NCBI GenBank assembly: GCA_030272155.1
Contig: CP126192.1
Location: 7,164,501 to 7,228,500 of the forward strand
Direction of reading: 5' to 3'
DNA: 64,000 nt
Origin: Tetradesmus obliquus
Lineage: Eukaryota > Chlorophyta > Chlorophyceae > Sphaeropleales > Scenedesmaceae
Part shown: piece after piece, positions 19,844-31,839 of the stretch
Layout: every line of letters begins with the position of its first letter
Numbering within the stretch: position 1 is the stretch's first letter
Position numbers and translations under genes: made by a program
Notes under the pieces: model-generated
Told to the model about the DNA's origin: nothing
Database searches by the model: none
What the model saw: only the letters and a program-made list of their open reading frames with translations

Positions 19844-20134
19844 ATGTCGAAGCGCCAGTGCTTCGGTGACCACCAAGAGATGGAGCTGGACACAACAGCA
19901 GCACACCACCAGCATACACCACATGTCGAGGCTGCAGACAGCAGATATCAGCAACAACAGCTCGATCAAGACCGGCAAAGGAGAAAACAGCAAGCAGGCA
20001 GCGGGCTGTTTGAGCTGGTGCTGCTGGGGCGCATGTCACTCAAGGATGCTGTTGACAGAGGGCTGCAGTTGACAGCAGAGCAGCAAAAGCTCTACAATCA
20101 GGTCAGAGGAGCAGCAAACATGCAGCTGTGGTAA
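19844..20134 (+). CDS. Small hypothetical protein, about 96 aa
   Basis: Begins MSKRQCFGDHQEMELDTTAA and ends in a charged, probably helical part (GRMSLKDAVDRGLQLTAEQQ). A donor-like CAG/GTCAGAG lies near 20100, so the last residues may be intron and the true gene may continue; the acceptor near 20256 would lead to a quick stop. I do not recognise the family. Supported only by codon pattern and a clean ATG. Confidence 0.35.
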   Translation: MSKRQCFGDHQEMELDTTAAHHQHTPHVEAADSRYQQQQLDQDRQRRKQQAGSGLFELVLLGRMSLKDAVDRGLQLTAEQQKLYNQVRGAANMQLW

Positions 20135-21383
20135 GCGAAGTGAGGCCACATAGCCTGGCGTTGATGGTGCTGTGCATCGAATGGGGTTCTGTATTACACC
20201 GGGCACAGGCAGCAGCAGTGGTGTGCAAGTGCTGGAAACATGCTCTTGCACCTGCAGGAATCGTTGGGATCTTGATTTAGTGAATGTGCGGCCGCAGCAT
20301 GAAGTACTTTTTGTTTGCAAGCACTGCACTGCTTTTGCTGCACTGCAACCGCATGCACACATTCAAGCTTTGTTGTGGACAGCAGTGAACTCAGTGATGC
20401 ATCAACAGTGCTGACGGCAACAATGAACGTCCCTGTGTGGGCCTGCTGTGGCCATTAACATGGAGTTTTCAGCCGTGTTTTGCAGGCAGATTCAGCCTGC
20501 GGTTTTGGGCTGCGTACAGTGGCACATTTTGTGAGCTATCACGGGGTCTTGGTCATGCTGCAACATGCATGCAATGGACCCTTGTGGCCGAGGCAGAGTG
20601 ATCTGTAAGCGAATGGTAATCTAGCTACCACACCTGCTCGATGGATGTAGAGTACGAGTGGTTCAAGCACACCTTTTTATTTGGTCTGGCAGTGCAACGG
20701 GCTTTTGAGCAGTAATTGCTGGCCAAGAAGCCATACCAGGCTCCCTTTTACACGGGGGCGCCACACAGTGAGCAGCGGAGCAGTCGCTGTGGTGCTCCGG
20801 CAGTTTTGTGATGCTCAGTATCACCCTCAGGCTATTGAGTGACCTCTTCCAGCGCTGTCATCATGATATGTGCTAGAAGTTGGATGGTGTTCTATGCCGC
20901 ACTAAATGTCTGCTAGTCTTTGCGACGCTCGTGCTGTTGTGGACAACCTCGGCTGCAAGAGGATTTATTTTTTTGTTGCCAGGGGGCACGGAATCCTACT
21001 GGCTCGCTACAACAGCACAATTGAGCAAACCCAATTGTCGGGAGCGGGAGGCAGTGCCTCACCAGCAGAACACGTCACAACACCCTATACAGGAGGTGCC
21101 CAGCGCCCGGACCAAAAAAATTAAAGGGGAGTTGAACCCCCCCATCCCCTTGGTGTGCTACAGCTCAATTGCAGTCGCACACACCCGACCAACACTCAGT
21201 GCTAGCCGCCCCAATAAAGGAGTCTATAAGTGCAAGCTTGTGAAAAAATGGACAGAGAGAGCTGCGCAAACCCTGGCGCATCTCACTAGCGCCAAACCTG
21301 TCAGAACTGCCCCCACTGCAGCTCCATGCACGGCGCCAACAACGGCTTCAACAATTGCGCCAACAAACCAACCAACAACCGAC
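20135..21383. other. Unassigned, lower-GC stretch
   Basis: No supported gene. The open frame 20880-21452 has a hydrophobic start and then low-similarity sequence; its composition resembles non-coding neighbours. Confidence 0.4.
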
Positions 21384-22542
21384 TCATGTAATGAGGGAAA
21401 CCGTGAACGCCAGACTCACGTAACTGGCTGGAACAGCTGCACAACCATATGAGTGCATGCATTGATTGTGGCGCGCAGTACCGTGCATCTTCACCAGCAT
21501 ACTGCAAAGCACCAGCTGCAGGGGCCCATACCCTGTCATTTCAATAACCGTCATCATAATAAGTCGAGTCACCTCAACAAGCTCTTCATACTCACTGTCA
21601 CTGTCGGGAATGATATCTATGTCATCTGAGCTGACCAGCACACCCTCATCCTCTAGCCAGGCAGTTGCGCTCTCGTACTTCGCTGCCATCTCGTAGATGT
21701 CATACTCGTCATCACTTGTAGAAGGCGTGTCGTCGTCTGAGTGCACCGCCGTGTTCTCCAGCTGGGCTATTAACTGCGCTTGCTGCCGTGCTAGCAGCCG
21801 CTGCCGGGCATCTTTCTCGCGCTCGAAGCTGACTGGGAAAGGCTGAGCCTGTGCTGGTGGGTCCAGCACGCTGAGCCCAATGCGTTCAGGCACGCGCGAC
21901 GGTCGTGAGAAGGACCGCTGCTGCTGCTGCTGTTGCTGCCGCCTCTGCTGCTGTTGCTGTAGCAGCTGCTGCTGCTGTTGTTGCTGTTACTGTTCCTGCT
22001 GCTGCTGCTGCTGCTGCCGCTGCTGTTGCTGCTGCTGCTGTAGTATCTGCTGCTCCACAGCCGCTGCTGCTTCACGCCTGTGCGCTCGCCGACGCTGACG
22101 CTGTGCCTTGGACAGGACAGGCACCATCTCAACTTCCTCACTGCTGTCATCTGCCACGGCTGCGTCAATGGCAGCCTGGTCTTCAGCCGCTCTGAGCTGG
22201 CCCAGTTGCTCCCGCAGCCCTGAGATTCTGTCATCTAGAGCCTCCAGCTGTTGCCGGGCTGCGTCCCGCTCCAAGCCGAGAGCTGCTGCCTGCTGTTCCA
22301 GGTCACTCTGCAGAGCTGTCAGCTGCTGATCATAGTCTCCCTGCAGCGTCTGCATGCGGGCAATGAAGCAATCCACTGCCTCCTGCCGTGCTGCCTGCTC
22401 CCGCTGAGCCTGCGTCAGCCGTGGAGCCGCACGGCGCCCCGAGCTTTAACCCGAGGCTGCCGGCCACTGCGCTGTTGTGGCTGCTGCTGCTGCTGTTGCG
22501 CTTGCGGTAACTGCTGCAGCCGCGGCAGTCCGGCGCCACATG

Positions 22543-22577
<35 letters not shown>

Positions 22578-22595
22578 TGTTGCTGTTGCTGTTGG

Positions 22596-22634
<39 letters not shown>

Positions 22635-22649
22635 TGCCCTTGCCGCCGC

Positions 22650-22685
<36 letters not shown>

Positions 22686-24340
22686 GTGCTGTCAGGTAGT
22701 GTCACTGCGACCTGGGTGAGTGTTGCAGCTTGGCTGGGTGTGGCCTGTGGAGTGCTGAAACGGTTCTGGCTGGGAGGCTGAGCAGCCTCTACTGGTGGCG
22801 CTGTTGGCTGCTGCCGCAAGTGCTGCACCTGTGGCTGCTGCAGATGCTGCACCTGCTGCTGCAACTGCTGCACTTGCTGCTGCAATTGCTGCACCTGCTG
22901 CTGCCCCGCACTGATCTGCTCCTGATCGCTTCGCCGCTGTTTGCTGAGAGGAGCAGCATGTCTGCCATCTGCGGTTTGAATGTGCGCATCATCCGCCGCT
23001 GCATGGTCTCCAGCATGGAGCGCTGGTGGCGGCGCCGCGACGCAGCAGCCATGACACCAGCCGCCTGCACAGCTGCTTCCGCTGCTGCATCTGCGGCAGC
23101 AGCTTCAGCAGCTCGTATACATGCTGCCATCTCAATGACATCTGGCTGTGGCTGTGGGGTTGCTGCAGGCCTGCCGACTAGGCTGCTCCCTGGAAATGGC
23201 CGCTGTTCTGCCACACGGTAAATGCCGTGTGTTGAGGCTTCTAGTGTGTCTGTGATATAGCATTGCACTGGAGGGGCAGTGTGGCTGCCGACTGCAACCA
23301 CTTTGCTGAGCTGCACTGAGATCTTCACCATGCCCGGCACCCCGGGCCACTGCAGCAGGCATGGGATGCGCATCAGCTGCTGGTCATCAGCAGCAGTAGT
23401 GCACAGACAATAGCACACAGGACCGTGCGGTCAGGTATGCCCTCTATCCTGTCACCTAGCGCTGTCGCTGCATCCCGGTGGTGATCTCCCACCAGCATCT
23501 GCGCGTCATATCCTGCTGCCTGCAGGACTGCGGCTGCCACACCCGGCTTGTGCAGGGGCTGAGGAAGGTTGCGGATCTTCAACACCACATCTCCAGGCCA
23601 TGCATACTTGTAGCCCGCTGCACCCCCTGTTGGCTGTATGTAATCTGCAAACCGCACGTCTGCCACTACCTGTTCTGCGCTGACCTCCTGCTGCGGCCCT
23701 ACAACTGTGCCATCGCACAGCAGGCGTCCGCGCAGACCATCCTGGAAGTCCGCAAGGCTGGCTGCTATTTGTGCACCGCGCACACTGCGTGTAGGGTTGC
23801 TGAGATCGCGGCTGAGCAGCGCCGCATCTGCCTCCCTCTCAATGAACAGATACAGGCGCCCGCTGCTGCTGTGTAGCTGCTGCATGCTGGGAAAGGCCGC
23901 TACGCCCTCCACCATATATCCCAGCCCCAGCAGCACGCATTTGACTGCATTTGTGACTGTGTATAGGCGCTGCTTGCTGTTGTACCTGCCAAACTGTGCT
24001 TCTGGCAGCCTGTGCAGGGCAAACCGGTCCACTTGACCTTGCGCCTGTATGCTGGTGTAATACGGCACAGCACCTTGCAGGGCAGATGTGAGCCTGAGCA
24101 GGCTGGCCCCATCACAGGGACCAGACTGCATGTGGAAGGGCTGGGGGTTGCTGTTGCTATTTGGCCACGGGGCGAAGCAGATGTACCGCGTGTGTTGTGG
24201 CTGCTGTTGCGGTGTTGCTGACGCGCTCGGTATGCAGGACGGGGCTGAAGATCAAAGATCAGCGTTCAGTGCATGTAATAAGCCCTCGCCTGGTGGTCAA
24301 GTCCCGCTACAGCGTTCGCCTCGCAAGATGAGTTGATGCT
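21384..24340 (-). mobile_element. Degraded Gln-rich/coiled-coil reading block, possibly a gag-like element relic
   Basis: Several adjoining minus-strand blocks appear to belong together. In order: an RNA-binding-like part (23.4-24.1 kb; VVLKIRNLPQPLHKPGVAAA resembles an RRM edge), an Ala-rich helix, a long Gln-rich tract with LQQQVQ heptads (22.4-22.9 kb), a coiled coil (QQLTALQSDLEQQAAALGLE, 22.0-22.4 kb) and an acidic end (DIDIIPDSDSEYEEL, 21.5-21.7 kb). It looks broken in a few places. No reverse transcriptase, integrase, transposase or terminal repeat was found in the window, so the element label is weak; a decayed or heavily spliced host gene remains possible. Confidence 0.35.
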
Positions 24341-26704
24341 ACCGAGCACTGGGCATCCCGCGCGCCAGCGACTGCTCCAGACTGCGTATATGCGCTCTTT
24401 AACTAGTTAACTTGTATTAATCTCTTCAATCAGCACTGCTCAGACGTTCCGTCTCTGTGTTTGGCTGCACCCACGCAGTCTGCCCTCTCTATGTTTGGCT
24501 GCACCCACGCAATCCGCCCAACCTCGGCTGCAAGAGATTGGCGTGAGTGAGCGAGGCAGCAGCTGGCGGCAAGGCGTGTGCTGGCTGCCGCTGCCACCAA
24601 TGCAGCGCTGCTTTCCAGACAGCAGATTGGCGCGGGCGGGAGCATGCGGGTGGACGCATGGCTGCTGCTGGCGGCCGCTTTGCGAGGCTTGTGGGTGCAG
24701 CAGTTGCAAAAGTTTAGGTGCCACAAGCCTGATCTGAAGGTGCCAGCAGCTCAGCACACTAGTGTGCACAGTACTGTGCCTTTTTTCCAGGAGGAGCGAA
24801 ATTCTATTGGCCGGCCATACACAGCACACTGTGCTTGGCATGCATTAGGCCTCGCGCCGGCTGTGGCACCGGCTTCTGCCTGCTCATGTGACTGTACCTG
24901 TCTACATAGATACTAGCTGTGTGTAACTTTCACCGGCTAGTACCACTTCCGCTGGCGCCAGCCTGAAAGTCGAGGTAAAGAGAGACTCTGGCCTGGCCAC
25001 TGGCTTCTGGCAGAAGGCGAACCGGCGACGAGACTTGCTGAGCCGGATCCGGCAAAAGCATTATCAGACGAGACAATTCGCGAAATCTCCGCGACCCAAT
25101 CACTGCAGTTGCTCCAGCATTCCCCAGGTTACGCCGTTCTTGCCAGGAACCACTGGTGAAACAAACTCGCCAACACATGGGGCGCCCAAGCATAGTTGCA
25201 CAGCAGGCTGCCGCACACGGCATGCTGCATTGCCAATGGCAGGTTGAACTAGTGTTACACTTTACAACGCAGCGTCACACTCATACTATGCCAGGGCCTG
25301 CGTGTGCCAAACGCATGCACACACCAGCCGGCAGCTGCATCTAGCTACGGCAGCAACATCTATGCTACTCACACTGCCTTATCAGCAAACGGTCAACGAC
25401 TGCCACAAGACAAACTTTGGTGCTGGTCTGTGCAGGCCAAAAATAGACGACGCGTGAGAGGTGCGTAAGCATCACAACATCTCCAATTCTTCTGCTGTCG
25501 ACAGTACGTCTCGTCACTGGTGCGCAAGGAACAGTGACAACATCAAACGTTGATCTATATACCTGCACCTGAACAGATCACCATGCTGCAGCCAGGTGGG
25601 TGCATGCTGCAGTGCAGCTTTGTACGTGCACTTCGGTATCCTGGCTTTGTCTAGAATTCGTCATCTTACAACCAGAGCAAGGGGCGTCGCTTCAAATCCA
25701 CTGCTATGCATGCTGGGCAGCATGTACCACGGCCTCAGTGCTGCATGCTGTACATTATGGCAGCACAACACAGCATGAGCGGAATTCCACCTCCTCCTGC
25801 AGACCACTCCGCAAACAATGCTTCGGCTGGTTCCAACCTGAGGCTGGCATCACCGCCGCCCCAGATAACAACCACAACAAACATACAGCCAATAACATGC
25901 CGTACAATGCCCTACCCTGGAACCCTCGCCCCAACGCGCATAACGTCTCTACCCTTTCTTCAAAATCCACTTGACATATGCCCTAAACCCGCCCTCACAC
26001 TGTGCGGCACTCAAACCTAGCACAGAACCCCAAAAGCATCCCTCAAGTCCAGCCCAAAATGCACACCCAGGCTGTGCCGGGGTGCCACCACGGAGCAAAA
26101 AACACTGTTTGAAACGGCAACTGCACTGTCGCCAAGCGCTTCTCACTGACAGCTGCACAGCTCATAAAACCTGACGTGCATGCATGACAACTCTTCAAGT
26201 AACAGCCTGATATGACAGCCACAGCTTCCTGTGGTACATGCATGCCCATGCAATAGCAGCACAAAGATATGCCGCATACATACGCATTCACATGCCCAGA
26301 CACACTGCCAGATGACAAAAGCTATTTGTATGTGCAACTCAGCGTACGCGCCAATGCTACATCACGCAGCTGTACATGTAACAGCCTGCATGGTTGTTGT
26401 GTGCCAATGCACTGTGCTGCTCTGACACAAGCCATCTCACTGAGCCGCTGCACAGTGCAGCATTGCAGCATGCAGCATGCAGTACACACCCATACATGCA
26501 CTCTATACCGAGCAAACTGCAACAAACAAGGCGGCTGAAGATGCTGGCAGAACTTGTGTGTGCGAAGGTACAACAAGCGCCCTATGTAGTTGTGACTTAA
26601 CCTCTTCACCACAGAAAAGGATTCACACGCAGTCCGCACACCAGGTGGCATATACACCCGCAGCACAGTGAACCAGCTAGCTTGCCCCACAGCGGTAGCT
26701 GCTG
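24341..26704. other. Unassigned intergenic stretch
   Basis: No supported gene. It contains a two-copy direct repeat of a 30-bp unit at about 24455-24515 (TGTTTGGCTGCACCCACGCA), and one copy of a 40-bp dispersed repeat at 25629-25668. Kinase 3' end signals were not found: no TGTAA on the minus strand close to 26705. Confidence 0.45.
25629..25668 (+). repeat. Dispersed 40-bp repeat, copy A
   Basis: CTTCGGTATCCTGGCTTTGT followed by YTAGAATTCGTCAT and TTACA. It matches, in opposite orientation, copy B at 32945-32984 with two or three differences. Confidence 0.85.
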
Positions 26705-29700
26705 CTACTGCTGGCCTGCACCCTGCCGCCTGCCACCACCAGCAGCAGCATTCACCTCTGCTGGCTGCGCGCTGCTTGCCTGCTGCTGCTGCTGGCGGGT
26801 GTTGCTGCTGCCTGGCACGATGTTATTGGTGATACCACCGCCGCCGTTCGCTCCGGCTGCTGGCTGCTGCTGCTGCTGCTGCTGCTGTGGTACGCTTTCG
26901 TGTACCTGCTGCTGTTGGTGATGCTGCTGTTGCTGCTGCTGCAGCAGAAGCGGTGGCTGCTGCTGCTGCTGCAGGTGCTGCTGGCTACCACCGGTGCCTA
27001 CAGTGCTGCTGTTACTGCTATACGCCCCAGGACCAGCCGGGTACTGATTGGGATCATAGCTGCTGGGACCTGCTGCGTGCACCTGCTGCTGCTGCAGCTG
27101 CTGCTGCTGCGACGGCGTCAACACCACATGCTGCTGCTGCTGCAGCTGCCCGGGTGGCACCAGCACCGTGTGCTGCTGCCGCTGCTGCCGCGTCTGCTGC
27201 TCGTACGCCTGCTGCTGCTCAAAGCGCTGCTGCTGCTGCAGCGCTGGCGACCCGCCCGCACCCACACCACCAGCCTTACTGTGCTGCCTCGGCAGCAGCA
27301 GCACATCCTCGTCATCACTAGTACCCATTGAGTCCAAGCTCATGTGCCTCATCGCCTCACTGTCTGAGTCTGAGTCATACTCTGGCAGCCACTGGCTCAG
27401 CCAGGGGTGGTTTAGGGCTTGCGGTACAGTCATGCGCTGGGTGTAGTCCCGCACCAGGCAGCGCTGCATGAAGTCCAGGCCTTCCATGCTCATGGTGCGC
27501 CAGGGGCCGTAGTCGAAAGGCAGCGGCGAGTCTGCGGCAGCAGCAGCAGCGGCAGCAGCAGCAGAAGCAGCAGCGGCAGCAACAGCAGCAAGGTGATTGT
27601 GCTGCATGAAGTCAGGCCTTCCATGCTCATAGTGCGCCATGGGCCGTAGTCGAAGGGCAGCGGCGAGTCTGCGGCAGCAGCAGCAGCGGCAGCAGCAGAA
27701 GCAGCAGCGGCAGCAGCAGCAGCAGCAGCAAGGTGATTGTGCTGCATGAAGTCAGGCCTTCCATGCTCATAGTGCGCCATGGGCCGCAGTCGAAGGGCAG
27801 CGGCGAGTCTGCAGCAGCAGCAGCAGTGGTACTGAAACGGGTGTGACTCAGACGTCATAGGGTGGGTGGTGCTGGCTGCCGCAGGGGAGCCCTCTGCACA
27901 GGGAACTGCAGCGACTTCAGTTCGTGCCTTTGTGTATCATTGCAGATATCATCCCTGGATTGACATAGGTTTCAAAGAAACGAATGATACAATGAACGAA
28001 CACACCAGCTGTGAGCTACAGCCTCTGCTGCACCAGGAGATCTCATGATCACACAAGCCGCCACGACACCAGCCGCCGCAACAACAGCCGCCGGCGGCTG
28101 ACAGCCCACCAGCAGGCTGCTAGCAACAAAACAGATGCATTGCATGACAAGAAAAAGCTTTGTAGGTTGATGCTTAGCCATGCTAAGCGTGTCCCATGAC
28201 GAGGGTGGGGTTCGAACCCACGCCCTTTCGGACACGGACCTGAACCATGCGCCTTAGACCGCTCGGCCACCTCGTCTGCAGCGCTGCAGCAGCACCACTG
28301 AGCTGGGCCACTGCAGCTACTGCTGGCGATGATGCTGCTGCCAGCTGCTGCTGCTGCAAAGAAACACTTGGAGCGTGCGGTGCTGCTGCTGCCCGGCGAT
28401 TTTTGCTAATTCTGCACTCTGTCACGTCCGTTCTGGGGATTCAGCCCGCCCGCTGCACTGCATAAAGTGCAGCTTGCTGTCACTGACACTGTTTACACTA
28501 GTCCTACCGTTGTTTAGCATCAACACTGCGTGTGTGGCTGACGGCTTTGCCTGCAAGGCGATATGTCACGTTACACACACAGAGACTTTCTGGGGTGAGT
28601 CTCCTTGAGTGACATCCTGTTTTGCTGAGTCATCTGCGACATTCCACGTTTTCAAGTGTTCGTTGCAATGTAGTTGCCTGTGCACACCGTGTAACCCCTC
28701 TTCTTCTCTGTCACGTCTGCAGCGTCACTGACGAACAGCAGAGGTCAATGGCAGCTTTTCCTGAGATGTCACCTGCCACCAGCGCCGCCACCGCGCCCAG
28801 CTTGGCATGCTGGCACTCACCTGCTCAAGCAAAAGTTAAGCACGAATACAAAGACAACAAATGTGCTGCCGCACCTGCCACCAGCGCCGCCACCGCGCCC
28901 AGCTTGGCATGCCGGCACTCACCTGCTCAAGCAAAAGTTAAGCACGACTAAAAAGACAACAAATGTGCCGCCGCACCTGCCACCAGCGCCGCCACCGCGC
29001 CCAACTTGGCATGCCGGCACTCACCTGCTCAAGCAAAGGTTAAGCACGACTAAAAAGACAACAAATGTGCTGCCGCACCTGCCACCAGCGCCGCCACCTC
29101 GTCCAGCTTGGCGTGCCTGCACTCCTCGTAGGTGCGCCAAAAGGGGAAGCGGCGCGCGTACAGCTGGTACAGCATGATGCCCAGGGACCACATGTCCGCC
29201 TCCCAGTGGTAGTCGCGGTCAAAGATCTCGGGGGCCATGTACACTGCAGCAGCAGCAGCAGCAGTAGCAGCAGCGGAAACGAGCAAGAATCAGACCATAT
29301 TGAGATGCGAGTGCACGTGCAGTGGCTGTTGGGGTTGGCATGCAAAAGTTAGCAGCTAACATCAGGTTGTATTGAGTGAGGCTGCTGCACAACTTTTTAC
29401 TTGCCCATTCTCAAACCAACCACTAGATCTGTAAAGGCATGCAGCTGCCGCATGTGCGTCCGCCCACCTGGCGTGCCCGTGCGCTTGCTGAAGCGCACAG
29501 GCGTGAGGTACTGGCTGCAGCCAAAGTCAATCGCCAGCAGCCACGGCGCGCCGAACAGCAGGTTGATGTCATTGCTGAACAGCGGGTTCTGTGTGCGGTC
29601 TGACAGCACAAAATTGGCTGGCTTCAGGTCGCCGTGCAGGATGCCCAGCTCGTGGCACTTCTCCACAACCTGCAGGACTTCATAAGCAATCAGCGCGACG

Positions 29701-31839
29701 GCGCGCTCCGGCAGAGCGCCGTGGTCCTGCAAAAGCAACAGTGACAGACAAGCGCGCCGTCAAAGTCAGTTTGATGAATGGCTATGTGAACAGCAGCATC
29801 AACGCCTGTTCACAACTTGCAGGACTTCGTATGCGATGAGCGTTACTGCGCGTTCCGGCAGCGATGCTGGCTGTCCTGCAAGCAAACACGCTACAGCTGT
29901 GCATGCACCCGCAGCCACTAGTGAATCTCACGGCTGCCACAAGCTATGAATATAATGAAAATGTCCTGCAAGCACCCCAACCACATGCAAGCAGCAGCTT
30001 AGCTGCCAATTGCAAACCCTACTCACGTCGCTCAGTTTCTGTAGGTCACCCCCTTTGCACATGTCAGTGACCACCATCACCTCCTCGTTGGATTCGAAGC
30101 AGCCCCGCAGCCGCACCACATTGCGGCAGGGCTGCATCTTCTGCAGGATGCCCACCTGCAACAATGCAGCAACGGCAAGCACAGGCATATGTGCTGCTGA
30201 GGTACAGCAGCGCAAGAAGCACCACGTTGAGGCACGGTCGCACTTTCTGCAGGATGCCCACCTGCGACAGGGCAGCAATGGCAAGCATATGCGCACACAC
30301 TGATGAGCTACAGCAAAGCAAGCAGCACCAGTTGCGGCAGGGCTGCATCTTCTGCAGGATGCCCACCTGCAAAACACCAGCCAAATTCCAAGCATATGCT
30401 TGGCGATGTAGCGCTACGGTAAAGCGCTAAACAGCACAACAAAAGCAGCGCTCATCCCCGCCTAACAGCAGGCAATCAAAAACCAACACTTGCTGTGCTA
30501 CTGCATTGCGCTGCTGCTGCCCCGCTGCTGCGTCCATGCTCTGATCCTGCTTGCACTGCTGCCCTGCTGCTGGATCCCACTGCTTACTTTGCTGCATCCC
30601 CTGCCTCTGCTGCTGCTGCTGCCGCTGCTCCTGCTGCCGCTGCTCCTGCTGGAGCCCACTGCTCACTTTGCTGCATCCCCTGCTGCTGCTGCCAGCTCAG
30701 CCGCTCACCTCTTTGGCCAGCTTCTGCAGCGTGCGCTCTTTTGTAAGCTTGCCGCGCTGCTTCGGCATAACCTTAACAGCCACCTGCAGCAGCAGCGCGC
30801 AGCAGCAGTGAGCGGTGGTGATAAAAACAAACTCGACTCCGTCCAGCAGCAACAGACTTGGTAGGCTTGCGTATGCACTGTGCTATTGAGTGCTCGTCGG
30901 TTGCTGCAGAGTTTGCATGCTGCAGCCCTGACACACTTCTTCCCTAGTTCTGCGTTTGTGCCATGGCGGTTATGTGCTGCTTACTCCCTGTTGCCTGCTC
31001 ATTCCAGTCCTGCTGCTGTTGCTGTTGTTGATTTTGACTGCCGCTGGAGGTTGCGTCCTCTGCACCGCCGTTGCACACAACTGGCATCAACTTGCATGCG
31101 CTGCTGCTCTGCTGCCACTGTTCCACCCGGACAGAGACCAAACGCCACGTATGCACTCTAATACCAGCTGCTGGTCCTGTCTTGCAAGCACCAGCTGCTG
31201 CAGCTGCGCACCTCCTTGCCAGTGTGCAGGTCGATTCCTAGGTACACACTGCCAAAGCTGCCCTGCCCAACCAGCTTGCCCTGCAGGAACAATCAACGCG
31301 ACAGATGTACATACAGCAGCAACGCAGCAGTTGAGCGTGGCGCCGGGATGTTCCATGCTTGCTGCTGCGTGAGCTGCTGGCCCCCAGCACAGATCCACTG
31401 GCTACATAATGTAGCAGCAAAGATCAATGATGAAGTGGCATGCAGGAGGCAGCTGAACAATGCACTGCCCGGCTTCCAGCTCACAGCCTACCTTGACATA
31501 GTGCTGAGCGAAGTCCACTGGCCAGCCCAGGTCAGAAATCACTGGAGATGAATCTGGTACGGGTATGGTTGCCCAGCACCGTACACTGGAGCGTGTTGCA
31601 CGGCGTAGCAACCTGCGAGAGGGGCCGGGAACAGTGTTGAAGGACAGCTTCCGACGCCCCTCCAGCCTGGCGTAACACCCTGTAGCCATCACTACTTGAT
31701 CGGAAACATTCAAATACCTGTTCTGCAGAAACAGCGTCCTGGCATGTGCACCTCCGACGATGCTGCTGCTGCTTGCCAAGCGCCTGTCATGGCGAGCCAC
31801 TGGCAGCGACCTCGGCTGCAGGAGCACCTCCACAGCCAT
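26705..31839 (-). CDS. Ser/Thr protein kinase (CDPK/CAMK-like core), 7 exons, about 623 aa
   Basis: Exons: 31839-31492, 31280-31212, 30783-30709, 30155-30027, 29726-29468, 29243-29079, 27531-26705; 1872 nt, in phase. All core kinase motifs are seen: glycine loop GQGSFGSV (about 121-128), VAVK lysine (143), catalytic loop HGDLKPAN (Asp 240), DFG (274), MAPE (296-299), DMWSLGIMLYQ, and a CAMK-type close RMTVPQALNHPWL (about 380-394). The N-terminal 100 residues are rich in R, S and A (RRLASSSS, RRLLRRATRSS), which suggests an organelle transit peptide. The C-terminal 225 residues are acidic and then almost pure Gln-rich; no EF-hands are present. Start chosen at the only early in-frame ATG (31839). 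Part of exon 1 (about 31680-31735) could be a short intron. A tRNA gene lies in intron 6. Confidence 0.92.
27595..27830 (-). repeat. Two decoy copies of the kinase exon 7 acceptor region
   Basis: Exon 7 truly starts at 27531 (DSPLPFDYGPWRTMSMEG). Copies with the same CAG acceptor start at 27668 and 27808, spacing 137 and 140 bp. Both continue into a GCAGCA run instead of the exon body. Confidence 0.92.
28197..28276 (-). tRNA. tRNA-Leu (CAG)
   Basis: Complete class II cloverleaf: acceptor GACGAGG/CCTCGTC with discriminator A, D arm GCC-GAGCGGTCTAA-GGC, anticodon arm CATGG-TTCAGGT-CCGTG (anticodon CAG, U33 present), variable arm TCCGAAAGGGC, T arm GTGGG-TTCGAAC-CCCAC. A T5 run lies about 40 nt downstream on the same strand. 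It sits in intron 6 of the kinase gene, same orientation. Confidence 0.97.
28770..29078 (-). repeat. Donor array at kinase exon 6 (three decoys)
   Basis: A 102-bp unit carrying the last 50 bp of exon 6 and its GCAGGTG donor, plus about 50 bp of intron (GTTAAGCACGACTAAAAAG on the plus strand). Units begin at 28770, 28872, 28974 and the true site at 29076. The three decoys are nearly identical to each other and slightly different from the true exon end. Confidence 0.95.
29806..29885 (-). repeat. Decoy copy of the kinase exon 5 acceptor region
   Basis: About 80 bp resembling the start of exon 5 (ERAVALIAYEVLQV; true start 29726), with a TGCAG acceptor at the edge. Confidence 0.8.
30230..30380 (-). 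repeat. Two decoy copies of the kinase exon 4 acceptor region
   Basis: Exon 4 truly starts at 30155 (GILQKMQPCRN). Copies start at 30261 and 30366, spacing 106 and 105 bp. The farther copy is closer in sequence to the true exon than the nearer one. Confidence 0.9.

Noticed and set aside
22251-22781. Cys-rich and Ala-rich plus-strand open frames
   Set aside because: Antisense readings of the CTG runs in the Gln-rich block.
26887-27331. Plus-strand Ala/Leu-rich open frames
   Set aside because: Antisense of the Gln-rich tail of the kinase; CAG/CTG runs stay open in several frames.
28049-28270. Open frame MAERSKAHGSGPCPKGRGFE
   Set aside because: It is a translation of the tRNA-Leu(CAG) gene.
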